Of a stretch of DNA of 64,000 nucleotides, positions 8,641-17,517 are shown piece by piece (within the stretch, counting starts at the first letter, position 1; each line of letters starts with the position of its first letter). A model generated the notes under the pieces. That model had not been told where the DNA came from, ran no database searches, and saw only the letters and a list, made by a program, of their open reading frames with translations. Source of the stretch: GWF2-38-69 sp965228125 (lineage in GTDB: Bacteria > Verrucomicrobiota > Lentisphaeria > Victivallales > GWF2-38-69). The stretch is from positions 620,001 to 684,000 of the forward strand of contig OZ245791.1 of assembly GCA_965228125.1 (NCBI GenBank), in the 5' to 3' direction. The translations under genes and the position numbers were made by a program.

Positions 8641-10053
8641 ATGAATATTGCCCTTTTCGATACTATGGAACGTAAAAAACGCATATTTACTCCTATGAAA
8701 GAAAAAGTTGCGAAAATGTATACTTGCGGCCCCACCGTTTACAATTTCGCCCACATCGGAAATTTTAGGGCATATCTCTTCGAAGACATTCTAAGACGGA
8801 CACTTGAATATTTCGGATATAAAGTTATTCAGGTTATGAACTTGACAGATATTGATGATAAAACCATCAGAGACTCCAAATCTTCCGGCATTTCCTTAAA
8901 AGAATATACTAAAAAATACATCGAAGCTTTCTTTGAAGACCTGAAAAAACTAAATGTTGAAAAGGCCGAATACTACCCAGCTGCAACAGATCATATAAAA
9001 GAAATGATTGCTTTGATTGGAGTTCTAGTTGATAAAGACTACGCTTACAAAAGCGAAGACGGTACGGTTTATTTTTCGATTGCAAAATTCAACAACTATG
9101 GAAAACTCGCCAGAATCGACATAAAAAACCAACGTGCCGGCGTCAGGATAAATTCCGATGAGTACGAAAAGGACTCTGTTGCCGACTTTGCTTTGTGGAA
9201 AGCCTGGGATGAAAAAAGCGACGGAGATGTCTGGTGGGAAAGCCCATGGGGAAAAGGAAGGCCTGGCTGGCATATTGAGTGCAGTGCTATGAGCATGAAA
9301 TACCTTGGAAAGACTTTCGACATCCATACTGGCGGAATAGATAACATGTTCCCACACCACGAAGATGAGATAGCACAAAGCGAATCAGCCAACGGGCAGA
9401 AATTTGTAAACTACTGGATGCATTGTGAATACCTTATTGTTGACGGACAGAAAATGTCAAAATCTCTTGGCAATTTCTATACTGTAAGAGATTTAATTGC
9501 TAAAGGCTATACTCCATCTGAAATTAGATGGGTTCTCATCTCAGCCCACTACAGGAAAAAACTGAATTTTACGTTCGATTTCCTAAAGCAGTCCAGAGAA
9601 ACCCTTAAGGGCTTTAAAACCCTATTTTCAAAACTTCATGAAACCCTTAAATCTGATAAAGATGGAGTGCCCATTACTGCTCTTGTGCATGATGCTGTAG
9701 AGAACTTCGGAAATGCAATGGCTGATGATCTCAATATCTCAGGAGCTCTCGCTTCAGTATTCAATCTCCAAAGAGAGACCAATAAGCTTATAGCCGCAGG
9801 AACTCTTGGTAAAAAAGGGGCAAAAGCGGTGCTTGGAGCTTTCCATAACTTTGATTTAATTCTTGGAGTTTTTGATTTTGAAGAACCCCAAGAAGAAATT
9901 CCTGCTGATATAAAAGCTCTTGCAGAAGAGAGGTTTGCCGCAAGAAAAATTAAGGATTTTGCAAAATCTGACTCTCTTCGAAAAAAACTCACGGAACTTG
10001 GCTGGATTATAGAAGACACTCCCAGCGGCTTCTCCCTGAAACGAGCTGACTAA
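8641..10053 (+). CDS. cysS: Cysteine--tRNA ligase
   Basis: A 470-residue class I aminoacyl-tRNA synthetase that charges tRNA-Cys. The HIGH-type motif HIGN is at residues 38-41 and KMSKS at 271-275. Zinc ligands are visible as the Cys in YTCGPTVYN and in GWHIECSAM, followed by FPHHEDEIAQSE. The C-terminal DALR and anticodon region is present, and the length is normal (about 460-480). AGAGG precedes the ATG. It is the last gene of the rarA-rny-cysS cluster. Confidence 0.97.
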   Translation: MNIALFDTMERKKRIFTPMKEKVAKMYTCGPTVYNFAHIGNFRAYLFEDILRRTLEYFGYKVIQVMNLTDIDDKTIRDSKSSGISLKEYTKKYIEAFFEDLKKLNVEKAEYYPAATDHIKEMIALIGVLVDKDYAYKSEDGTVYFSIAKFNNYGKLARIDIKNQRAGVRINSDEYEKDSVADFALWKAWDEKSDGDVWWESPWGKGRPGWHIECSAMSMKYLGKTFDIHTGGIDNMFPHHEDEIAQSESANGQKFVNYWMHCEYLIVDGQKMSKSLGNFYTVRDLIAKGYTPSEIRWVLISAHYRKKLNFTFDFLKQSRETLKGFKTLFSKLHETLKSDKDGVPITALVHDAVENFGNAMADDLNISGALASVFNLQRETNKLIAAGTLGKKGAKAVLGAFHNFDLILGVFDFEEPQEEIPADIKALAEERFAARKIKDFAKSDSLRKKLTELGWIIEDTPSGFSLKRAD

Positions 10054-10064
10054 TAATTATTTTG

Positions 10065-10089
10065 TTGCATGGGCGAAATGTCCATGCAA
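10065..10089. other. Hairpin between convergent genes
   Basis: TTGCATGG (10065-10072) pairs with CCATGCAA (10082-10089). The flanks (TAATAATTAT and ATAATTATCC) extend the symmetry. The hairpin lies between the ends of convergent cysS and the CoA-transferase gene. It lacks a T tract, so it may only be a transcript-end stabiliser or a weak bidirectional terminator. Confidence 0.35.
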
Positions 10090-10121
10090 TACGACATTAT
10101 AATTATCCACAATCCCTAAAC

Positions 10122-11579
10122 TTACCATTTGGGCTTATTATAACCTATAGGAACAGACGGTCGTTTCCATGCAGCTTCAGTAACAGAGTATTTTATAGGA
10201 TGCCCGAAATACTTAAGATGTCCATATCCTGTGTTATCATTATCAATCATTAATTTATCAATTACGCTCTGTTCAATTGGCGGAGGAGGTATAATGCCAT
10301 TATTGACTTTTCCAAACCTCTGTAACCACATAGCTGTAGCACATAGAGAAATTTTAACGTGATAGCTTCCACCTAAAACGTGGCGTTTCAACAGTGCAGC
10401 AAGGACTCCGTATGCTGCAAGATATCCTGTAATATAATCATTTGGATAAGTAGGAAGGAGACGTGGTTCAGTCCCTTTAGACATACCTTGTTCATATGCA
10501 AGACCAGTCGCAGTCTGCGCGAGTTGCTCCCATCCCGGCAGATCCTTCCACGGACCGACATGCCCATAACAGTTTATAGAAACATAAATAATTCCTCTAT
10601 TCTTCCTTTTTAAATAATTTGCTACTTCCATCGGAGAAAGTCCCTGTTTATCAAATGTGCCTGGGCGGTAGCTTTCAGAAATAACATCTGTACCATCATC
10701 AATGAGGTCCCAGAGTATACGATTCCCCTCTTCTGACTTAATATCTATTTGAGTATTTAGCTTGCCATGCCCTGTATCCATGACAAACGGAAGTATAGAA
10801 GGTATCTGAGGGCCATTAACACGCATTACATCTGCCCCCTGCTCAGCAAGCATCATACCGCATGTCGGCCCTGCTAGAACATGAGTCAGATCAAGTACCC
10901 TGACACCGGAAAGTGGGTTTTCCCCATCGTTTAAATTAGAAAAAGGCTGTGGCTTTCCATCACATAATTCTTCAATCACAACAGGTTTGACTAAACCATT
11001 ATCGACTAGGGAATTAACAAGAGCCTTACCCTGTTCTGTTGTTTCCCATTCTTCAGGACTACGACACATGGCGCAACAATAGCCACCTCGCTGCAACTCA
11101 CTTTCAATATCTGCAGCATTCCATTTTGACAATGCCAAGCGTATCCCTTCTCTGTCATCAGGGCAATTTAATGTCTTAAGAATTCCTCTTCTCAACCTTG
11201 GAAAGCCTCCGTTTATAAATACATATTTGCCATCTTTTACAGGATATAAGCCCACAGTGGGATAATCTATATCAGGCAGAGGGACTGGATATCCATTTTG
11301 ACGCATAAAATTGCATCTCAAAGTCGAAAGAGCAGATGTAACCAGGTCAATATCAATAGTTTGATCTACTGTTTTTTTAACTCGCTTTTTCCAGATTAGA
11401 GTCAGAGCTGCTGCCAGCGCTGAAAGAGCTGTAGCGGATGCTTCGCCAATATGCCATGGTGAATCCATTACAGGTTCTTGTCCGGTAATGTTTATTTTTA
11501 AGCCAGAAAAGGGAGTTATTCCTCCGTTATCAAGCAAGTTTCTAAGATGCCGGTCTATATTTTTATTACCAGTATTCAT
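10122..11579 (-). CDS. CaiB/BaiF-type (family III) CoA-transferase
   Basis: 485 residues. Family III CoA-transferases move CoA between carboxylic acids through an aspartyl-CoA thioester. The typical CaiB beginning, GVRVLDLTHVLAGPTCGMML, appears only at about residue 229 and is followed by GTDVISESYRPG and the NPNG-like loop around the catalytic region. The first ~220 residues (FINGGFPRLRRG, RSPEEW) resemble the second half of a CaiB subunit. This reversed order is known in a ~470-residue CoA-transferase subfamily, so it is not an artefact. The substrate cannot be told. It is a single gene, convergent with cysS. Confidence 0.8.
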   Translation of the reverse strand: MNTGNKNIDRHLRNLLDNGGITPFSGLKINITGQEPVMDSPWHIGEASATALSALAAALTLIWKKRVKKTVDQTIDIDLVTSALSTLRCNFMRQNGYPVPLPDIDYPTVGLYPVKDGKYVFINGGFPRLRRGILKTLNCPDDREGIRLALSKWNAADIESELQRGGYCCAMCRSPEEWETTEQGKALVNSLVDNGLVKPVVIEELCDGKPQPFSNLNDGENPLSGVRVLDLTHVLAGPTCGMMLAEQGADVMRVNGPQIPSILPFVMDTGHGKLNTQIDIKSEEGNRILWDLIDDGTDVISESYRPGTFDKQGLSPMEVANYLKRKNRGIIYVSINCYGHVGPWKDLPGWEQLAQTATGLAYEQGMSKGTEPRLLPTYPNDYITGYLAAYGVLAALLKRHVLGGSYHVKISLCATAMWLQRFGKVNNGIIPPPPIEQSVIDKLMIDNDNTGYGHLKYFGHPIKYSVTEAAWKRPSVPIGYNKPKW

Positions 11580-11912
11580 GATTTTCCTTATATTTTAGAG
11601 CTATCTTTATACTCATTTTATCTTAGTTATATGCAATGTCTTTCTTCTTTCATTCATTAATCTTAGATTCGGATTCTTTAAACTCATCTGAAACTCAAAG
11701 GCCAGGCAGTATTGATACATCACTTTTGACATCAAATATCAAATAAAATAAAAATTAAATTTTCCTGATTAGAGTAATAGCTAAACCATGGAAGCTAATA
11801 TAGACTTGTCAAGATATGGGGGGATAACTTTTACTACCTGTTTTGCCAGAGCTAGTGAAATAAAAAGTTAAATTATTCATTCACTAAAAACCCAAAAATA
11901 TAGGAGAGAAAA
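11580..11912. other. Divergent intergenic region, nothing identifiable
   Basis: 333 bp between the CoA-transferase gene (leftward) and the tandem HlyD-like genes (rightward). It is AT-rich and must hold promoters for both sides. I see no convincing -35/-10 pair, repeat or RNA motif beyond short AT palindromes. Confidence 0.3.
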
Positions 11913-12545
11913 ATGAGGAGATTAAAACTAAAGGCAAAAATACTGCTTTTATCATTTGCGGCGTTCGTTTCATTTATAATGCCTGTCTCGACATCTGCAG
12001 ATCAATTACCAGAAGGTGTAAAACAGGTATGGACCGCAGTAGAGGGTAATCTTATTTATTATGTAAAGCCCGGAGATAAAGTAAAAAAAGGAGAGCCTTT
12101 GTTCTTGGTAATAACACCTGACAACAATCCGGAAGTATTCTTTCAGATACTCCACAAAATCTATTACTATAATAGACTTTACTTGCGCAGGGAAAGCCTC
12201 ATCAAGAATCATGCTATTTCACAGGACGAATTTGATAATGCGTTAAATGATTTAATTTCTACAGAAGATGATTTAGCTTCTTATATCTGCAAATTAAAAG
12301 AGGGTTTCTACGTGGCACCGTTCGACTGCGAAGTTGTTGAGCTTTTATATTTAAATGAATCTGGAATTGGAGATGGAAATCCCGCTATTAATATTAAAAG
12401 CACTGATGTGAACTATAAATTTGAGCCCAAAAAACCTAATAAAAAGTTAGTGGAAATAATGGCACTAAGCGATGAATTACTAAAAAATCAAGTAGAAAAC
12501 CTTGATGTAAATAAAGTAATAAGTTACCTAAACAATCAAGACTAA
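11913..12545 (+). CDS. Secreted HlyD/RND-adaptor-like minimal protein, copy 1
   Basis: 210 residues with a signal peptide (MRRLKLKAKILLLSFAAFVS, likely cleavage after STSA). The mature part looks like a stripped-down membrane-fusion (HlyD/MacA-type) adaptor. One half of a lipoyl/barrel-sandwich domain (YYVKPGDKVKKGEPLFLV) is followed by a short helical hairpin (HAISQDEFDNALNDLIST) and then the other half (GFYVAPFDCEVVELLYLN). The beta-barrel and membrane-proximal domains of true adaptors are missing. AGGAGAG precedes the ATG. It is paired with a close paralogue; no transporter gene is adjacent. Function is unknown; an adaptor or periplasmic accessory role is inference. Confidence 0.65.
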   Translation: MRRLKLKAKILLLSFAAFVSFIMPVSTSADQLPEGVKQVWTAVEGNLIYYVKPGDKVKKGEPLFLVITPDNNPEVFFQILHKIYYYNRLYLRRESLIKNHAISQDEFDNALNDLISTEDDLASYICKLKEGFYVAPFDCEVVELLYLNESGIGDGNPAINIKSTDVNYKFEPKKPNKKLVEIMALSDELLKNQVENLDVNKVISYLNNQD

Positions 12546-12573
12546 AGTGTCTATATTGACGAGGAGAAAAAAG

Positions 12574-13203
12574 ATGAGATTAAAACTAAATACAAAAATA
12601 ATGCTTTTATCATTTGCGGCTTTTACTGCGTTTATAATGCCTGTTTCCATATTCGCTGATCAATTACCAAACGATGTAAAGCAGATGATAGTTTCAATGA
12701 AAGGAAACCTCACATATTATGTAAAACCTGGAGACAAAGTAAAGCAGGGAGACCCTCTATTCCTGGTAATAACACCTGATAACAATCCGTCAATGTTTTT
12801 TCAGATAGTTCATAAAATCGATCATTACAATAAACTCTACCTGCGCAGAGCAAACCTTATGAAGACTCATGCCGTATCACAGGAAGAGTTTGATAATGCA
12901 TTGAACGATTTAATTCTTGCAAAGGATGAGTTAGCCTCTTACATCTGTAAGTTAAAGCAAGGTTTCTATGTGGCACCGTTCGACTGCGAAATTGTCGAGC
13001 TTTTATTTGTAAACGGATCAGGAATTAAAGATGGGTTTGCTGCTATTAACATTAAACCTGTAGACAAAAATTATAAGTTTGAGCCTAAAGGTGCTAACAA
13101 TAAGCTGTCGGAAATAATTGATTCCAGCAATAAATTGCTAAAAACCCAAGTAGATAAACTTGATCTAAATAACGTAGTTGAAATCTTAAAACGAGTACAA
13201 TAA
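12574..13203 (+). CDS. Secreted HlyD/RND-adaptor-like minimal protein, copy 2
   Basis: 209 residues, a tandem paralogue of the preceding protein with about two thirds identical residues by eye. It keeps the signal peptide (LLSFAAFTAFIMPVSIFA), the split lipoyl-like halves (YYVKPGDKVKQGDPLFLV; GFYVAPFDCEIVELLFVN) and the helical hairpin (HAVSQEEFDNALNDLILA). I chose the ATG at 12574 because GAGGAG lies directly upstream and the protein then aligns from residue 1 with copy 1; a GTG at 12547 would add a spurious leader. The genes are 28 bp apart and surely cotranscribed. The acidic, less conserved C-termini (after residue ~165) differ most. Confidence 0.65.
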   Translation: MRLKLNTKIMLLSFAAFTAFIMPVSIFADQLPNDVKQMIVSMKGNLTYYVKPGDKVKQGDPLFLVITPDNNPSMFFQIVHKIDHYNKLYLRRANLMKTHAVSQEEFDNALNDLILAKDELASYICKLKQGFYVAPFDCEIVELLFVNGSGIKDGFAAINIKPVDKNYKFEPKGANNKLSEIIDSSNKLLKTQVDKLDLNNVVEILKRVQ

Positions 13204-13240
13204 AAGCCCTTTTCCTTTTAAAAAACTCCCAAAAGACATG

Positions 13241-13272
13241 GCAGCCCTGAGATATTCATAGATCAGGGTTGC
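13241..13272 (+). terminator. Possible terminator after the HlyD-like pair
   Basis: GCAGCCCTGA (13241-13250) pairs with TCAGGGTTGC (13263-13272), allowing one G-T pair, across a 12-nt loop. Only a short T-rich stretch (TCATTTAAT) follows, so termination strength is doubtful. It lies between convergent transcription units and may serve both. Confidence 0.4.
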
Positions 13273-13375
13273 TCATTTAATATCTGTAAAGTTTATATTG
13301 ATGCTTCATTAGCTTTACAAAACCGTACCAATATTAAAAAAAATACGAAGTTATGGAAAGGTTGGCACAAAAAAC

Positions 13376-14629
13376 TCAGACATATTGATTGCTGCCCCGT
13401 TTCTTGAGTCGATGAGGCATAGATTTTTTTCTTATTTGGGGCTTTTGCCTCTTTTCGGTAAAATCTTCAGATGGGACTTCGGGGTGTTTTGATACTGGCA
13501 GCATCAACCTTATTAATCTCTCAATCTTCCATACATCACGGCTCTGGTCTGGAGTGGCAAAAGATATCGCATGACCCGGGTGCCCTGCCCTGGCAGTTCT
13601 CCCTATACGATGAACATAATTTTCAGGATCTTCAGGAAGATCAAAATTAATCACCAGCTCTATCCCTGTCACATCAATACCTCTGGCTGCAACGTCGGTA
13701 GCAACAAGCACTTTATATTTTCCAGACTTGAATCCATCAAGAGCCTCACGTCGCTGCAGTAAAGAACGATTGGAGTGAATCTCTGCCGCATCATATCCCA
13801 TCTCATAAATCGATTTGGCTAACTTTCGTGCATTGTGTCTCGTCCGGGAAAATAGAAGCACAGATCCCTGATACTCTGAGAGCAGTTTCTTCAGAAGAAC
13901 CAGCTTGGATTCCTTATTGACAATGAACAATTCCTGAGTTACCCGGTCAACCGTAGTCCCTGAAGGTGCAACCTCGACAGATACAGGAAGTTTCATATAA
14001 GTATTGGCAAGTTCCATAATCTCTTTGGGAATCGTGGCTGAAAACAGCATGGTCTGCTTTTCTCTGGGAAGAACACTAAGAATCTGGTTAATCTGAGGGG
14101 CAAACCCCATGTCAAGCATTAAATCAGCTTCGTCCAAAACAAGCATCTGAACTTTATCAGAATGATAATTCTTTCGCCTGATATGGTCTATAAGCCTACC
14201 TGGGGTAGCGACAACTATACGCGGATATTTGCGCAATGCCTGCGTTTGTCTCATCATGTTAGCACCACCAATCAGACAGGCTGTTTTAATTCCAAACGGG
14301 CGAGCTATATCATGAAACGCTTCGCTGATCTGTAGAGCCAGTTCACGGGTCGGAGCTAAAACCAAACCATCGCCCTTTCCCTCGGATAGAACCTGAACCA
14401 TAGGTATTGCAAAAGAATGCGTCTTACCGGTTCCTGTTTGTGCTACTCCGATAATATCCTTGCCCTGATTGGCAATCGGAATAGCTTTTAGTTGTATTGG
14501 AGTCGGCTCTTTAAAATTTATTTGTTTAATGACTTCAAGGATTTTGGGTGAAATACCCATTCCTGAAAAACCCGTCCCCTGAGTTTCCTCTTCTTTGGAC
14601 AAACTCGGATCAAATGACTTACTGAACAT
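13376..14629 (-). CDS. DEAD-box ATP-dependent RNA helicase
   Basis: A 417-residue RhlE/CsdA-type helicase core. The motifs in order are a Q motif (INFKEPTPIQLKAIPIA), motif I AQTGTGKT, PTRELA, TPGRLI, DEAD in LVLDEADLMLDMGF, SAT in LFSATIP, VATDVAARGID and HRIGRTARAG. The C-terminus is a short basic tail (KKSMPHRLKKRGSNQ) of the sort that binds RNA. Such enzymes remodel ribosomal precursors and mRNA, often at low temperature. It is a single-gene unit. The exact orthologue (RhlE, CshA) is not decided by what I can see. Confidence 0.93.
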   Translation of the reverse strand: MFSKSFDPSLSKEEETQGTGFSGMGISPKILEVIKQINFKEPTPIQLKAIPIANQGKDIIGVAQTGTGKTHSFAIPMVQVLSEGKGDGLVLAPTRELALQISEAFHDIARPFGIKTACLIGGANMMRQTQALRKYPRIVVATPGRLIDHIRRKNYHSDKVQMLVLDEADLMLDMGFAPQINQILSVLPREKQTMLFSATIPKEIMELANTYMKLPVSVEVAPSGTTVDRVTQELFIVNKESKLVLLKKLLSEYQGSVLLFSRTRHNARKLAKSIYEMGYDAAEIHSNRSLLQRREALDGFKSGKYKVLVATDVAARGIDVTGIELVINFDLPEDPENYVHRIGRTARAGHPGHAISFATPDQSRDVWKIERLIRLMLPVSKHPEVPSEDFTEKRQKPQIRKKSMPHRLKKRGSNQYV

Positions 14630-14861
14630 TTTTTAACCTCTATCTTTCTTGAAAACCTGACCTTATAGAGCAAAGGCATGCAATATGGATCTGGCGTATT
14701 AATAAATCGATGGATTGTGTATTAGCAGAGATCAGAGTTTTTCTTAGTAAAGACAATGAGGTCTTAAATGCAATCTATCACGGACAAACACTAATGCCGC
14801 TTGCCTGATAAGTCAAATTGAAGCATCCTTCTTATGGATAAAACTCCTCTCAGAAGGCAGA

Positions 14862-16655
14862 TTACACTTTTTTAATCATCAATAGTGTCAAGCGCGGAAT
14901 ATTAATCTTAAATCTGTAAGCGAGCCCTTGCCAATGGTAATGTTCCGTCTGCATCGGAATCCACGGGCGGCTGGTACCTCCATATTTTTCCCAGTCAGTT
15001 GACAAGGCGACCTGATAACTTCCCTGTTGAGGAGCCGCCAGATAATAGTCTTTCAATTCCCAATTCGAGAAGTTAGCCACTACGATAACAAAATCATTCT
15101 GATCCCACCCTTGCCTGCGCAATACAACTGTGCAATTATCAGGATCGCTAGCCTGAATAGTTGTCCCTTGGTGTCCTTTGTCAAGTTGCCATAAAGCTCT
15201 ATTATCTCTGTAAAATTCATTCAGATGTTTAACAAATAAATGGACCTGTTGATATTGTTTAATGTTCAATTTGTCCCATTCAAGCTGAATATCAAAACGC
15301 CACCCATGTTCCTGAGCGAATTCTGCCCCCATAAACAAAAGTTTTTTTCCGGGATGCGCTGTTTGCCACGCCAAGAGAAGTTTAAGGTTAATCAACCGTT
15401 CAGACGCATTTCCCGGCATTTTCTGTACTAAGGAATTTCTGCCGTGAGCCATTTCATCATGAGAAAATGAAAGAACAAAATTTTCATCATGAGCATATTC
15501 AAGAGTAAACATAAGTTGCTTGTGATGATGCTTTCTGTCATTAGGATGGTGCCTCATGTAGTTTAGCACATCATGTGTCCAGCCCATATTCCAGCGGAAA
15601 GTAAATCCTAAACCATGACTGCCCCCGTCAGTAACCTGCCTTCTACCGCTTGAATCTTCCGCGATACACAAAGTCCCGGGAAACCGTTCATTGATGGCAT
15701 CATTTAGTTTGCGTATAAATTTGGCTCCTGCGTTATGTCCTTTGCCACTTACATTAAGCATATCAGCTACAGCATCCACCCTTAGTCCGTCAATATGGTA
15801 TAGATCAAGCCAAAAAAGAACACTGCTGATGAGAAAACTTTGCACTTTGAGCCTTCCAAGCGCAAAGTTATTACTTCCCCAGTTGTTCTTTACGCTGCGG
15901 CGATAAGCATCATATTCGTAACAAGGTTTGCCATCATACCATGCCAATCCGTGTCTGTCACGGCAAAAATGCCCCGGAACCCAATCTAGGATTACCCCAA
16001 TGCCGGCCTTATGGCAGTAATCCACAAAATACATAAAATCTATAGGATGTCCAAAACGGGCATTTGGGGCAAAATACCCCGTACTCTGATAACCCCATGA
16101 ACCATCGAACGGATGCTCCATTATAGGCATTAATTCGATATGGGTGTATCCCATATATTTTATGTAATCAACTAAACTATGAGCCAATTCGATATATGTA
16201 TATGGCCTCCTGTCATTATGCCGACGCCAAGAGCCAGCGTGCAACTCATAAATTGAAACAGGCCTCTGCCATTTATCATGATTCTTCTTTGCCGCTTGCC
16301 AATCATGGTCTTCCCATTCAAATTGCGTTAAATCAACTACCTTACAAGAAAAATCCGGAGCTATACCTGTTGAAAAAGCGACAGGGTCTATTTTATGAAA
16401 CCTTTTGTGGTCGTGATTTATAATCTCATACTTGTAGTGAGTATTAACTCCGACACCCGGGATGAAGAGTGACCAGACACCTCCACGGTTTTTTTTCTGC
16501 ATGACATGATAATCTCCATGCCAATTATTAAATGATCCTACTACACGAACACTTATTGCGTGAGGAGCCCATACTGAAAAGCGCGTCCCTGTTTGGTAAT
16601 TCTCTGTAGCAAGGTGAGCGCCCAAAGACATGTAATCAGTGTATTTTTTATTCAA
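14862..16655 (-). CDS. glgB: 1,4-alpha-glucan branching enzyme
   Basis: A 597-residue GH13 branching enzyme that forms alpha-1,6 branches in glycogen. The N-terminal CBM48 fold is at about residues 15-100 (RFSVWAPHAISVRVVGSFNN). The catalytic barrel has DWVPGHFCRD, the nucleophile in GLRVDAVADML, the acid/base Glu in LCIAEDSSGR and the third carboxylate in SFSHDEMAHG. A C-terminal beta domain follows. It is slightly shorter than many GlgB because it lacks an extra N-terminal module. No other glycogen genes are adjacent. Confidence 0.93.
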   Translation of the reverse strand: MNKKYTDYMSLGAHLATENYQTGTRFSVWAPHAISVRVVGSFNNWHGDYHVMQKKNRGGVWSLFIPGVGVNTHYKYEIINHDHKRFHKIDPVAFSTGIAPDFSCKVVDLTQFEWEDHDWQAAKKNHDKWQRPVSIYELHAGSWRRHNDRRPYTYIELAHSLVDYIKYMGYTHIELMPIMEHPFDGSWGYQSTGYFAPNARFGHPIDFMYFVDYCHKAGIGVILDWVPGHFCRDRHGLAWYDGKPCYEYDAYRRSVKNNWGSNNFALGRLKVQSFLISSVLFWLDLYHIDGLRVDAVADMLNVSGKGHNAGAKFIRKLNDAINERFPGTLCIAEDSSGRRQVTDGGSHGLGFTFRWNMGWTHDVLNYMRHHPNDRKHHHKQLMFTLEYAHDENFVLSFSHDEMAHGRNSLVQKMPGNASERLINLKLLLAWQTAHPGKKLLFMGAEFAQEHGWRFDIQLEWDKLNIKQYQQVHLFVKHLNEFYRDNRALWQLDKGHQGTTIQASDPDNCTVVLRRQGWDQNDFVIVVANFSNWELKDYYLAAPQQGSYQVALSTDWEKYGGTSRPWIPMQTEHYHWQGLAYRFKINIPRLTLLMIKKV

Positions 16656-16787
16656 AGAATATCCTGCTCGTCAGTTAAAATTAGAAATATATTACGCTAG
16701 AATTAATTAGTTAAAAATAGACTCTCTTCTCTGAAAAAATCATCATCAGAAAAATCAAATAAGCATAAATTTGACATGGAGCAAAGT

Positions 16788-17477
16788 ATGCCTTCAATGT
16801 ATGAAATATATGATAAATTCGCACTCGAATATGATGAGTTGGTTTCGAATGAAGACTACAAAGGTAATCTTAAGAAATTTTTAGATAAGGCCATCAGGAA
16901 TGGTGCATCTGTTCTTGAACTCGGCACAGGTACTGGCAGGGTCACGGCCATGTACGCCGAAAAGGCTTCAAGAATCCTATGTTGTGACAGGTCTCCTCAT
17001 ATGCTGGAGAAAACAAAACAAAAACTTAAATTGCACAAACACAAAATTGAATATCGCATATTGGACAATAATGAAATCGACAAAATACAAGACACCTATG
17101 ACATCATTATAGAAGGATGGGCCTTTGGCCATACAGTATTGGATAATAGCCATAATATTAACAATATAGTCGAAAGGCTTGTCCAAAGTTCCGAAAGTAA
17201 AACCAAAAAAGGCGGTAGTTTAATATTTATCGAAACAATGGGTACTAATACGGACAAACCACTTGCACCTATTTCCATACTGAAGCAGTTCTACTCAATA
17301 CTGGAAAATAAATATTCTTTCGTTCCATCTGTAATTTCTACAGACTATCGTTTCCAAAGCATAGATGAAGCAAAAAAAGTGATGGGGTTCTTTTTCGGTC
17401 AGGAAATGAAAGACTCCGTCACAAATAGCATCATAAGCGAATATACAGGAATTTGGACCAAAACTAAACCTGTCTGA
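16788..17477 (+). CDS. Class I SAM-dependent methyltransferase
   Basis: About 229 residues. The SAM-binding motif I is ASVLELGTGTGRVTAMYA, followed by an acidic post-I strand (RILCCDRSPHMLEKTKQKL). The rest fits a small-molecule or unassigned methyltransferase of the Methyltransf_25/11 type; the substrate is unknown. I prefer the ATG at 16788, which has GGAG 6 nt upstream; an in-frame ATG at 16776 lies in front of that site. It is divergent from glgB and convergent with the symporter gene. An imperfect hairpin (17480-17496) follows the stop codon. Confidence 0.8.
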   Translation: MPSMYEIYDKFALEYDELVSNEDYKGNLKKFLDKAIRNGASVLELGTGTGRVTAMYAEKASRILCCDRSPHMLEKTKQKLKLHKHKIEYRILDNNEIDKIQDTYDIIIEGWAFGHTVLDNSHNINNIVERLVQSSESKTKKGGSLIFIETMGTNTDKPLAPISILKQFYSILENKYSFVPSVISTDYRFQSIDEAKKVMGFFFGQEMKDSVTNSIISEYTGIWTKTKPV

Positions 17478-17517
17478 ACTTCAGAAGCCTTCTGAAAATT
17501 CAAAAACGTTCTTACTC

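Noticed and set aside
10065..10089. Rho-independent terminator for cysS
   Set aside because: The stem is good but there is no T tract on either strand.
10122..10800. Domain-swapped or misassembled CoA-transferase
   Set aside because: The order of halves looked odd at first, but a ~470-residue CoA-transferase subfamily has this layout.
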